Below, piece after piece: positions 47,249 to 55,978 of a stretch of 64,000 nt of DNA. Both the position numbers and the translations under genes were made by a program. Within the stretch, counting starts at the first letter, position 1, and every line of letters begins with the position of its first letter. This DNA is from Pseudanabaena sp. BC1403 (GTDB taxonomy: Bacteria; Cyanobacteriota; Cyanobacteriia; Pseudanabaenales; Pseudanabaenaceae): contig NZ_PDDM01000011.1 in NCBI RefSeq assembly GCF_002914585.1, positions 1 to 64,000 on the forward strand, read 5' to 3'. The notes under the pieces are model-generated. The model had not been told where the DNA came from. It worked only from the letters and a program-made list of their open reading frames with translations, and did not search any database.

Positions 47249-48952
47249 ATGACATTAGCCCAATTTCCTTGGCTTACCGCGATCGTCCTGCTGCCCCTCG
47301 TAGCTTCCTTACTCATACCCATACTGCCCGATAAAGAAGGCAAAACAGTACGTTGGTATGCATTAGGCGTAGGCATCGCTGACTTTATATTGATGTGCTA
47401 TGCCTTCTGGAAGAACTACGATCCGAGCAACGCGACATTTCAACTCGCGGAAAAGTACACTTGGATACCCCAATTAGGTCTTAGTTGGGCAGTTTCAGTC
47501 GATGGCATCTCCGCACCTCTAGTGCTGCTTGCAGGATTTGTCACCACGCTCTCCATCTTTGCCGCATGGCAAGTTAATATCAAACCGCGTCTGTTTTACT
47601 TTCTCATGTTGGTGCTGTACTCCGCGCAAATCGGTGTATTTGTATCCCAAGATTTACTGCTGTTCTTCATCATGTGGGAAGTTGAGCTAATTCCTGTCTA
47701 TCTGCTCGTTTCGATCTGGGGAGGTCAGAAACGTCAGTATGCAGCCACAAAATTTTTGCTTTATACTGCCGCCGCATCCATCTTTATCTTAGTTGCTGGC
47801 TTAGCAATGGCGCTATATGGCAACAACTTGACTTTTGACATGGCTGAGCTAGCCCTAAAGGATTTCCCACTGGCTCTAGAGCTTCCACTTTATGCAGGTT
47901 TGCTAATTGCTTTTGGTGTCAAGCTGGCTATTTTCCCTCTCCATACTTGGCTTCCAGATGCTCATGGTGAAGCTTCTTCACCTGTATCGATGATTTTGGC
48001 AGGTGTATTGCTAAAGATGGGTGGTTATGGATTAATCCGCCTAAATATGGGATTACTCGATCATGCCCATGTTTATTTCGCTCCAGTTTTAGCAATGCTA
48101 GGTGTGATTAATATTGTTTATGGTGCGGTGAATTCGTTTGCTCAAACTAATATGAAGCGTCGCCTCGCTTTTTCGTCGGTTTCGCATATGGGATTTGTGT
48201 TGATCGGCATCGCATCTTTCACTGATTTAGGAATCAGTGGTGCGATGTTACAAATGCTTTCTCACGGTCTGATTGCTTCCGTCTTGTTCTTCCTCGCTGG
48301 TGTTACCTACGATCGCACCCACACGATGTTAATGAATGAGATGGGCTATATCGGCAAAGTAATGCCTAAGGTGTTCGCTTTATTTACCGTTGGGGCTTTA
48401 GCATCTCTTGCTCTACCTGGAATGAGTGGTTTTGCTAGTGAAATTGCTATCTTTGTGGGTATGACTTCCAGTGATGTCTATAGCTCCACTTTCCGAACTG
48501 CAACTGTATTTTTAGCCGCAGTTGGCGTGATCCTGACACCGATCTATCTGCTCTCAATGTTGCGTCAGATTTTCTACGCCTCCGATGCCAATCCGACCTG
48601 TGATATCAATCCTACCTGTGATATCTCTGATATCAGTCTCAAGGCACAAGGTAATCAGGAAGTAGTTTGTTTTGGTACGAGTTGCGTTTTGCCTAGCGAA
48701 GCCGATTTTAGTGATGCTAGACCTCGCGAAGTATTTATTGCGGTTTGCTTCTTAGTACCAGTCATTGCGATCGGTGCTTATCCCAAAATGGCAACCAATC
48801 TATACGATGCAACGACAACAGCCATCAATTCGCAAATGCGTCTCGCTCATGAGCAAGTTGCGATCGCAAAAAATGTAGAAACTTTCGCGGTGAAATCTAA
48901 TTTCCCCTCGCTTTCCGAAGTTAAAGTTAATGCGGTTGTAGCGAATAATTAG
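47249..48952 (+). CDS. ndhD: NAD(P)H dehydrogenase subunit D (NDH-1 chain 4)
   Basis: 567 residues, about 14 membrane helices; proton-pumping subunit of thylakoid NDH-1. Motifs: [18 protein letters not shown] with the conserved Glu and [18 protein letters not shown], both in the antiporter core. An extra segment after [10 protein letters not shown] has two copies of NPTCDI and two more Cys, not normal in NdhD. C-terminal part longer than usual. Which paralogue (D1-type for respiratory and cyclic flow) is only suggested by likeness. Confidence 0.85.
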   Translation: MTLAQFPWLTAIVLLPLVASLLIPILPDKEGKTVRWYALGVGIADFILMCYAFWKNYDPSNATFQLAEKYTWIPQLGLSWAVSVDGISAPLVLLAGFVTTLSIFAAWQVNIKPRLFYFLMLVLYSAQIGVFVSQDLLLFFIMWEVELIPVYLLVSIWGGQKRQYAATKFLLYTAAASIFILVAGLAMALYGNNLTFDMAELALKDFPLALELPLYAGLLIAFGVKLAIFPLHTWLPDAHGEASSPVSMILAGVLLKMGGYGLIRLNMGLLDHAHVYFAPVLAMLGVINIVYGAVNSFAQTNMKRRLAFSSVSHMGFVLIGIASFTDLGISGAMLQMLSHGLIASVLFFLAGVTYDRTHTMLMNEMGYIGKVMPKVFALFTVGALASLALPGMSGFASEIAIFVGMTSSDVYSSTFRTATVFLAAVGVILTPIYLLSMLRQIFYASDANPTCDINPTCDISDISLKAQGNQEVVCFGTSCVLPSEADFSDARPREVFIAVCFLVPVIAIGAYPKMATNLYDATTTAINSQMRLAHEQVAIAKNVETFAVKSNFPSLSEVKVNAVVANN

Positions 48953-48968
48953 AAATTCTGTCCAATCC

Positions 48969-49009
48969 AAAAAATAAAACAGCGCACAAAGTGCGCTGTT
49001 TTATTTTTT
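48969..49009. terminator. 19-bp terminator between ndhD and the TPR gene
   Basis: Arms 48969-48987 and 48991-49009 around AAA; A-rich left and T-rich right, so active in both directions. Confidence 0.8.
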
Positions 49010-49031
49010 ATAGCGCTTTGCGCTGGAGGCT

Positions 49032-49925
49032 TTAATTGCGACGAACTTTAGGAACTTGACGTGTAGAGAGGTCACTCTCATCTAAAATTTGCTTGACTTG
49101 AGGTTGCGACAAGACTATTTTCACATCAGCAATTAAGCGATCGCCCCAGAGATTTTCCACTAGATAGGGGATTTTGCCATAGCGAGGATCGATTTTCATC
49201 GCTTCAACGCCTAGCTGAATTGCTTTATCGCGATCGCCTTTGCGATAAAAGGCACTAGCAAGAGCGAGGGTTGGCTCAGCGGCGAGAAATTCGACTTTTT
49301 CAGCTTGCTTGAGAGAGCTTTGCCATTTTGCGATCGCCTGATCGACATTGCCGCGCTCATACTCAACTAGACCGATGTTATTGGTCGCTGCCCAAAATTT
49401 GGTGTCAATAACTAGAACATCGTTATAGATCGTAACTGCTTCGTCGTAACGTTTAGTCAAAAAGTAAGCGTTACCAAGATCAAACATTGCCGTAGCAGCT
49501 TTTGGCTCAAGGGTTAAGCCCTGTTTGAGATTACTAATTGCTTCAGGATAATTTTTATTACGGAGATAGGCTGCCCCCAAACTAAATAAGATCGTTGGCT
49601 CGTCTTTTTTGAGTTGATGAGCCAAAGTTAAAGAGGCGATCGCTTCGGCATATCGCTCTTTACGGAGATAAATACTGCCGAGAATACCTTGAGTTTGAAA
49701 AGCTTTAGGTGCTAGTTGTGCAGCTAGACGAGCACGAGGTAAAGCTAATTCGTACTGCTCAAATTGAGCAAGTTGTGCAGCTTCCCTTGCCAAATTGAGC
49801 GCTTGCTCTTCTAAATTACCAAAATTAATCCTTGTTGTATGGGGCAGAAGAGCTTGAGCGCGTACTGGAGAGGCTCCAACGCTAACTGATGCAAGTATTG
49901 CCAGCAACCAAATTCGATAACGCAC
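49032..49925 (-). CDS. Exported TPR-repeat protein
   Basis: 297 residues from the GTG at 49925 (a TTG at 49943 is possible), which places the signal peptide MRYRIWLLAILASVSVGASPVRAQA at the N-terminus. Then six to seven tetratricopeptide repeats (PTILFSLGAAYLRNKNYPEA, ATAMFDLGNAYFLTKRYDEA). Such proteins scaffold assembly in the periplasm or lumen. Longer frames upstream run into a palindrome and are rejected. Confidence 0.7.
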   Translation of the reverse strand: MRYRIWLLAILASVSVGASPVRAQALLPHTTRINFGNLEEQALNLAREAAQLAQFEQYELALPRARLAAQLAPKAFQTQGILGSIYLRKERYAEAIASLTLAHQLKKDEPTILFSLGAAYLRNKNYPEAISNLKQGLTLEPKAATAMFDLGNAYFLTKRYDEAVTIYNDVLVIDTKFWAATNNIGLVEYERGNVDQAIAKWQSSLKQAEKVEFLAAEPTLALASAFYRKGDRDKAIQLGVEAMKIDPRYGKIPYLVENLWGDRLIADVKIVLSQPQVKQILDESDLSTRQVPKVRRN

Positions 49926-50010
49926 AGGTATAACTCTTACCAATTGTGAATATTGTGAATATACTTCAAATGATAGCGCTTCTTTATCAAAACCGATTTT
50001 TGGTTTGCCC

Positions 50011-50067
50011 AAAACCCAGAAAATTAGAGAGAGGCGCAAAGTACCTCTCTCTAATTTTCTGGGTTTT
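50011..50067. other. 24-bp palindrome upstream of the TPR gene
   Basis: Arms 50011-50034 and 50044-50067. Lies between the TPR gene and psb30, so it is in a divergent promoter region, not a gene end. Confidence 0.6.
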
Positions 50068-50148
50068 AAAGATTTTTTGAGTAGCGATGCTTGCTAGAAT
50101 ATCCCTAGAATTTTGTTTGATTAATAAATCATATTTAAGAAAACTGCC

Positions 50149-50280
50149 ATGGACTTCGTAACCTCCCTATTTTCCAGCATTAATTTTCAGCTGATTTTTC
50201 AATTGACCTGCTTGGCTCTGATTGTCATTTCTGGTCCCGTCATCATCTTTTTGTTATCAGCGAACAGTGGCGATTTGTAA
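50149..50280 (+). CDS. psb30: Photosystem II protein Psb30 (Ycf12)
   Basis: 43 residues, too short for many gene finders. One membrane helix with the conserved end pattern: LALIVISGPVIIFLLSANSG then Asp-Leu. The SGPxxIFLL core and C-terminal GDL are diagnostic of Psb30/Ycf12, a small subunit near PsbJ and PsbK at the edge of photosystem II. ATG at 50149, stop at 50278. Followed directly by a 24-bp terminator stem. Confidence 0.85.
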   Translation: MDFVTSLFSSINFQLIFQLTCLALIVISGPVIIFLLSANSGDL

Positions 50281-50333
50281 TTAAGCACAAAAAAGAGGAC
50301 GGTGTAACGCACCGTCCTCTTTTTTGTGCTTAA
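50281..50333 (+). terminator. 24-bp perfect terminator of psb30
   Basis: Arms 50281-50304 and 50310-50333, loop TAACG. Starts right after the stop codon. Confidence 0.8.
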
Positions 50334-50368
50334 TTCACAGAGTTGCGCCGCAACTCTGTAACTGTTTT

Positions 50369-51952
50369 TTACTTAGCGATAGCCATAACAGACATACGGC
50401 TAGAAATACTAGTTATAAAATCAACAAAAAAGCGATCGCCTTGTAACGCTGTAAAAGTCTTTTGACTTATTTGTTGCAGTTTTTTGATCATCGCAGGATT
50501 AGAGCTAATTGCAGATTGAGTTTCAGGTTGCTGCTCTAGATATTCCACAAAGCTCATACCACCTATATGGGTTAGATATGCGGCGGTAACTGCTTGCATA
50601 GAGCCACCGATCGCATAGGTGATCGCATTAACTTTAAAGAAAGAGGCGATCGCGGAAGTCGTTATTTCAATACAACCAAGTTGTATTAATTGCTGCGCTA
50701 TGGTTAGACCAAATTGCTGTGCTTGTTTAAAATTTAGGGGGCGATCGTAGATTTTGGCGAGATCGATCAACATCTGCGTATTAATTGCGGCTCCAGCCAG
50801 TAAATCGATCGCGGGGATGGGGTTAGCAAAGACTGTAGTAGCAGTAATTAATTGATAGCGACTGATGATTGTGGCGGCATCTTGGCGGCGTTCGTGATGA
50901 ATTGTGCCATTGATTTCTTGCAGCAAAGTTTTGATTTGCAGGTGGGTATTGTGAATTAGTAAATCTTCCCACTCGTTAGAAAGAATTTCTTCGATACGTT
51001 CTTTCAATGGCTTCACATCGGGTGGTACATCTTCCCACCATTCTTGGCTTGCTTCATGACGATCAGAAGCTTCAGCATTGGCATATTGACGCACCTTAAT
51101 CGGGCTAGGTTGAGCGGAGATCGCCACAATATCCATAGATGCTAAAAAATGCTGGGTGCGTTCTTGCAGTTTAGCTAAAACATGTTTGCGATCGCTTGGC
51201 AAATATAAGTCTGTCTTATTAAGCGCCAGAATTACACGCTTACCCAATCCTGCAAGACGATCTAGTTCGTGATATTCACTATTTGTTAAATCTCCGACCG
51301 TCACAAAAATCATTAGATCGGCATTCTGGGCTATTTGCAATGCTTCTAGTTCTCTCTGTTGCCCCATAGCGCCCATTTCTTGCGTTCCAGATGTATCCAG
51401 CAAAGAAATTTGACGCTTTACTTTGTTTTCAGTATGAATCGGCGTAATGCCAACGGGCGAAAAGTCGATCCCTTGATAAGCATATTCTTGACGGGCGATC
51501 GTCGTGCCAATTACTGCACCAGTTTTACCTGCCTTGCGTCCCAACAAAGCATTGATTACTGAAGTTTTACCTGCGGAGCCTGTACCAAAAACAACGATCC
51601 GAAAATGATTTTTTTGTAAATTACTGGTAATTTGTTGTGCTTGTTCTTCTAAATTTGTGCGTTTACTAGGATTAGCAATTTTAGCGATCGCCTTTTGCGC
51701 TTGCTGCAATTCTTTAAATAAATAACTGCGATCAATGACTACTGGCTGCTCTATTCCTGAAGCAAAGCTTCTTCGCACATTCACAAACAAAAGTGTGCTA
51801 CCGATCATTAGCGTGGTTATGCTCAGTAAATGCCAGTCATGTTCTAGCGCAAATAAACTATTTGCGATCGCGGCAACACTAACAATTCCTAAACCTAACA
51901 ACAAGTTTTTTGGCAAACTTTTGCTAGACAAGACTGTGCGATAGTTCAGCAT
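50369..51952 (-). CDS. Membrane-bound GTPase with DUF697-type C-terminus
   Basis: 527 residues. Two N-terminal helices, then a GTPase domain: G1 GTGSAGKTSVINALLG near 126, G3 LLDTSGTQEM near 190 (Ser replaces the usual Pro), G4 LALNKTDLYL near 245. The C-terminal half has hydrophobic helices (PIPAIDLLAGAAINTQ; ITTSAIASFFKVNAITYAIG). The family in cyanobacteria is linked to membrane stress or dynamin-like work; not experimentally clear. Confidence 0.75.
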   Translation of the reverse strand: MLNYRTVLSSKSLPKNLLLGLGIVSVAAIANSLFALEHDWHLLSITTLMIGSTLLFVNVRRSFASGIEQPVVIDRSYLFKELQQAQKAIAKIANPSKRTNLEEQAQQITSNLQKNHFRIVVFGTGSAGKTSVINALLGRKAGKTGAVIGTTIARQEYAYQGIDFSPVGITPIHTENKVKRQISLLDTSGTQEMGAMGQQRELEALQIAQNADLMIFVTVGDLTNSEYHELDRLAGLGKRVILALNKTDLYLPSDRKHVLAKLQERTQHFLASMDIVAISAQPSPIKVRQYANAEASDRHEASQEWWEDVPPDVKPLKERIEEILSNEWEDLLIHNTHLQIKTLLQEINGTIHHERRQDAATIISRYQLITATTVFANPIPAIDLLAGAAINTQMLIDLAKIYDRPLNFKQAQQFGLTIAQQLIQLGCIEITTSAIASFFKVNAITYAIGGSMQAVTAAYLTHIGGMSFVEYLEQQPETQSAISSNPAMIKKLQQISQKTFTALQGDRFFVDFITSISSRMSVMAIAK

Positions 51953-52135
51953 TCACAACGTACTCTCAAAAATCTAATCTTAAAGTATCTTAAGCGTACA
52001 GTTTTACCATAAGCGTCAAGACAGCAATAAAAATTTTATAGCAATCTCTGGTTGAAAAAGCATAAGTGCTAATTACAAACCCTGCTGCTGTGAGAATATT
52101 GCTTTAGGAGATTTTCAAAAGAAAATATACCCATT

Positions 52136-52202
52136 TGTAGGGGCAGGTTTTGGAAGAAATCTATGGTTTACCCATAGATTTCTTCCAAAACCTGCCCCTA
52201 CA
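52136..52202. repeat. 31-bp perfect palindrome, TAGGGGCAGG type
   Basis: Arms 52136-52166 and 52172-52202, starting TGTAGGGGCAGG. It lies before shikimate kinase with no gene ending nearby, so a mobile or regulatory palindrome rather than a terminator. Confidence 0.7.
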
Positions 52203-52255
52203 GGGATTTTCTTCACTTTGTGTCAATACCCATCACAAATTCTAGATATAGGCAA

Positions 52256-52795
52256 ATGCTCAACGGAACGAATATTTTTTTGATTGGAATGATGGGTGCA
52301 GGTAAAAGCACTGTCGGCAAACACTTAGCCAAAAAATTTGGTTACAACTTCTTAGATACAGATCCACTGATTGAACAATGTGCAGGGAAACCAATCCCTG
52401 AAATTTTTGCCAATGATGGTGAAAATACTTTTCGCGATCTTGAACAGCAGGTACTTTCTCAAGTTTCCGCCCATACCCGCCTAGTCGTAGCCACAGGTGG
52501 TGGCATTGTCATGAGATCGCTTAATTGGTCACATCTCCACGATGGTATTGTTATTTGGATTGATGTACCGATTGAAACTTTGCACAAGCGTCTCAAAACT
52601 GCATCTGAACAACGCCCTCTTTTGCAGACTGCCGATCCATTACAAACCCTCAATGATATCTATCGTCAACGACGCGATCGCTATGCTCAAGCTGACATTT
52701 CAATCATGGTTACTGCTGATGAATCAAGCGAAACTGTCTGCGATCGCTTATTTGAAATGATCCAAACTCGAATCAACCCTGATCGTCTCAGGTAA
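52256..52795 (+). CDS. aroK: Shikimate kinase
   Basis: 179 residues from the ATG at 52256 (a GTG 12 codons earlier is possible). Walker A GMMGAGKSTVGKHLA, shikimate-binding DTDPLIE and RDLE (Arg), GGGIVMR, lid EQRPLLQT. Phosphorylates shikimate in the chorismate route to aromatic amino acids and quinones. Normal length. Confidence 0.9.
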   Translation: MLNGTNIFLIGMMGAGKSTVGKHLAKKFGYNFLDTDPLIEQCAGKPIPEIFANDGENTFRDLEQQVLSQVSAHTRLVVATGGGIVMRSLNWSHLHDGIVIWIDVPIETLHKRLKTASEQRPLLQTADPLQTLNDIYRQRRDRYAQADISIMVTADESSETVCDRLFEMIQTRINPDRLR

Positions 52796-52798
52796 ATC

Positions 52799-52855
52799 AC
52801 CAAAATCAGCAAGGTTACGCCCCGCAGGGGCGCAACCTTGCTGATTTTGGTTTAT
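52799..52855. terminator. Terminator of aroK
   Basis: Arms from ACCAAAATCAGCAAGGTT and the complement, centre CCCC-GCA-GGGG, one mismatch in 27 pairs. Confidence 0.7.
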
Positions 52856-53047
52856 AGGCGGTAATTCCCACTATCTATAGTTTCTAGGTTTGCGATCGCA
52901 ATCTTAGGGGTGCTAAGATAATTTTTTCAATTTGACAAAAATTGGCTTTGCATAAACTCAAGAATAACTTTGCAAGTGGAACAAGAGTGATTCGATAAGC
53001 ATCAACACTCTTAAAAAGTTAGGACTAACCGAAATTTTAGTGCTGAT

Positions 53048-55705
53048 ATGACACCATCATCCCCTTCTCGCATACCATCCATGGATACTATCGCTACGAT
53101 TGATGTAATTGCAGAGAGCGAATCCTCAAGCGAATTTCCGTCTGCTAAGCACAACAGTACAGTCCCAGCTTTATCTAGTTTCCCAGATAGTTCTGACAGG
53201 AGTTCTAGTGCTTTAGCGGTAACCAGTGGAGGTAATTTCGCCTCGGTTCTTGCTCCGCTTACACCCGAAAAATTCAGTCAAGTTGTTAGTGATGTTGAGC
53301 AAAGATTGCGGATCGTTAATCAAACCCTCGGAATGCTTAACACCGACTTCGATGTCATTCTTGATGAAATGCTGCAAGCGATTCGCGGCAAAATTGGTGA
53401 GCTACTTTCAGCCGATCGCACCACAATTTTTTTATTAGATGCCGATAAAAACCAATTATGGACAAATGTGGCTGGTGAAGATGGCAAAAATATTGAAATT
53501 CGGATTTCAACCGAACCGACCAGCATTGCAGGTGAAGTTGCTACCTATGGTCACATCGTAAATATTCCCTTTGATTTTTTTGATGATCCGCGATCAACTC
53601 AAGCTAAAAAGCAATTTGAGCGGACAGGTTATCGCACCTACTCTATGCTTTCCATGCCACTTTTGAACGATGACGATCAACTAGTTGCTGTGGTGCAGTT
53701 AATCAATAAATTACGGATTAATGATCCCAAGGGTTCTCTTGAAGATGGCGTAGATAGAATTGGTTTTACTGAAGAAGATCAAGCATTATTTGCTCAGTTC
53801 GCCCCATCAATGCGCCTAATTTTAGAAAGCTCTCAAGCTTTTTATTCGGCTGCCCAAAAACAACGCGCCGCCGATGCTCTAATGAAAGCTGCGATGTCTT
53901 TAGGGCAAAGTTTGGATCTTGAAGCAACCCTTAAAAAGGTTATGGACGAAGCCAAATTATTGATGAATGCCGATCGCAGTACACTGTGGCTAATTGATCG
54001 CGATCGCAATGATCTCTGGACACAAATTGTTGATCAATATGGACTAACTAAGGAATTGCGCGTCCCCATGGGCGTAGGATTTGCAGGACGAGTTGCAACT
54101 ACTGGTGAAGTCTTAAATATTCCCTTTGACCTTTACGAACATCCCGATGCTGCTAACTCCAAAAAATTTGATCAAGCAAATGGCTATCGTACCTGTAGCC
54201 TTCTTTGTATGCCAATTTTTAACTCTAATAAAGACCTAATCGGGGTTACGCAATTAGTTAACAAAGTCCAGCGTGGCGATTTTCCTGAATACGATCCCAC
54301 CACATGGCCAGCGTCTCCTCAACGGTTTAAGGCAAGCTTTAATAGCAATGATGAAGAATTCATGAAAGTCTTCAATGTCCAAGCAGGTGTTGCGCTGGAA
54401 AATGCCAAGTTATTTGCTAAGGTCAAGCAAGAACAGCAAATGCAAAAAGATATCTTGCGTAGTCTTTCAGATGGTGTGATCTCTACCGACAAACATGGCA
54501 AGATTATTGCTGCTAATGAACGCGCCTATGCTTTGCTTGGTGTCGGAGAGTCCTTGCTAGAAGGCAAATCTGTATATGAACTAATCAACATCGAGAAAGC
54601 TAACTTCACTAGATGGTTTGACAATAGTCTAGAAGGTAGTGACGAAAAAAGTCGCAAGCAATATTATCCCGATCAGACTCTGCGCTCTACCGATGGTGAA
54701 CAGCACAGCATCAATATTTCGATCAATACCATGTCCGAAGGTAACGAAGGCGAAGGCGTGCATGGCGCACTAGTAGTGATGGAAGACATCAGTCAAGAAA
54801 AGCGCCTCAAGAGCACGATGTATCGCTACATGACCCAAGAACTAGCCGAACAGCTTTTAGCTGGTGGTGATGCCAAGATGGGTGGCGATCGCAAAGAAGT
54901 TTCAGTTTTATTCTCGGATATTCGCAGCTATACCACGATTACAGAATCTCTCGCCGCCGAAGATGTAGTAATGATGCTGAATGAATATTTTGAAACAATG
55001 GTAGAGGCAGTATTTAACTACAAAGGCACGCTGGATAAATATATCGGTGATGCAATTATGGCGGTGTTTGGTTCGCCTTTGCCTATTCCCGATCATGCAT
55101 GGATGGCTGTCCAAACTGCGATCGATATGCGCCATCGTTTAAAAGAGTTTAATATCAAGCGCATCGAGCAATTGAAGCCTCAAAATCAAAAAGAACTCGA
55201 TATGGCAACGATCCGCATCGGTATTGGGATTAACTCCGATACGGTGATTAGCGGCAATATTGGCTCTACGCGACGGATGGAATTTACGGCGATCGGTGAT
55301 GGCGTTAATTTGGGTTCACGTCTGGAGGGTGCAAGTAAGCAATATGGAACAGATGCGATCATTAGCGAGACTACTTACAAATTTTGTAGCGATCGCATCT
55401 GGGTACGTGAACTGGATTGCATTCAAGTCAAGGGAAAAAATCAGCCCGTTAGTGTCTATGAATTAATCGGTTTAAAATCTGATCCCCTCAGTCCAATCCA
55501 AACTCAAATAATTGAGCATTACCATACAGCTCGCGAGCATTACCTCGCTCGTAAGTTTAGTAAAGCTGTAGCTGAGTTTGCAGAAGTCTTAGAGTTAGAC
55601 AATCACAATAAAGCTGCAAATATCCATATCACTCGTTGTCAGCACTTCTTGCTCAATCCTCCTGAAGATAGTTGGGACGGAGTATGGAGAATGACTGAAA
55701 AATAA
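53048..55705 (+). CDS. Adenylate cyclase, GAF-GAF-PAS-class III
   Basis: 885 residues. Two GAF domains (about 90-270 and 285-460; shared NIPFDFFDDP and NIPFDLYEHP), PAS (DGVISTDKHGKIIAANERAY), and a class III catalytic domain from 615: metal Asp in VLFSDIRSYTTI, LDKYIGDAIMAVFG (Lys and the second Asp) and MEFTAIGDGVNLGSRLE (Thr and Asn). Lys and Thr in the purine site favour ATP. The end has a TPR-like helix pair (HYHTAREHYLARKFSKAV). cAMP signalling. Confidence 0.85.
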   Translation: MTPSSPSRIPSMDTIATIDVIAESESSSEFPSAKHNSTVPALSSFPDSSDRSSSALAVTSGGNFASVLAPLTPEKFSQVVSDVEQRLRIVNQTLGMLNTDFDVILDEMLQAIRGKIGELLSADRTTIFLLDADKNQLWTNVAGEDGKNIEIRISTEPTSIAGEVATYGHIVNIPFDFFDDPRSTQAKKQFERTGYRTYSMLSMPLLNDDDQLVAVVQLINKLRINDPKGSLEDGVDRIGFTEEDQALFAQFAPSMRLILESSQAFYSAAQKQRAADALMKAAMSLGQSLDLEATLKKVMDEAKLLMNADRSTLWLIDRDRNDLWTQIVDQYGLTKELRVPMGVGFAGRVATTGEVLNIPFDLYEHPDAANSKKFDQANGYRTCSLLCMPIFNSNKDLIGVTQLVNKVQRGDFPEYDPTTWPASPQRFKASFNSNDEEFMKVFNVQAGVALENAKLFAKVKQEQQMQKDILRSLSDGVISTDKHGKIIAANERAYALLGVGESLLEGKSVYELINIEKANFTRWFDNSLEGSDEKSRKQYYPDQTLRSTDGEQHSINISINTMSEGNEGEGVHGALVVMEDISQEKRLKSTMYRYMTQELAEQLLAGGDAKMGGDRKEVSVLFSDIRSYTTITESLAAEDVVMMLNEYFETMVEAVFNYKGTLDKYIGDAIMAVFGSPLPIPDHAWMAVQTAIDMRHRLKEFNIKRIEQLKPQNQKELDMATIRIGIGINSDTVISGNIGSTRRMEFTAIGDGVNLGSRLEGASKQYGTDAIISETTYKFCSDRIWVRELDCIQVKGKNQPVSVYELIGLKSDPLSPIQTQIIEHYHTAREHYLARKFSKAVAEFAEVLELDNHNKAANIHITRCQHFLLNPPEDSWDGVWRMTEK

Positions 55706-55744
55706 AAAAAGATAGGAGGTGCAAAGCACCTCCTATCTTTTTTT
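55704..55744 (+). terminator. 19-bp terminator of the cyclase gene
   Basis: Arms 55704-55722 and 55726-55744, tip GTGC-AAA-GCAC. Confidence 0.8.
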
Positions 55745-55978
55745 TGTAATTTATAGCTGTTGCCATTCTTATAGTGTGAGGCGGCGCTTCGCGCCACCTC
55801 ACACTATTTGTCCTGATACAAGTGGCTAAGGCTATAAAACCAAAAAACAGTCAGGTTTTTCAAAGCTAAAAATGGCGTAGCCATTTTTAGCTTTGGGATA
55901 AATTCACTACAGGACTTGGTTTTGCTGTTACATTGTTTTCAAGTATCGTGATTATCTTGTACAGCGTTCGTAGATTTT

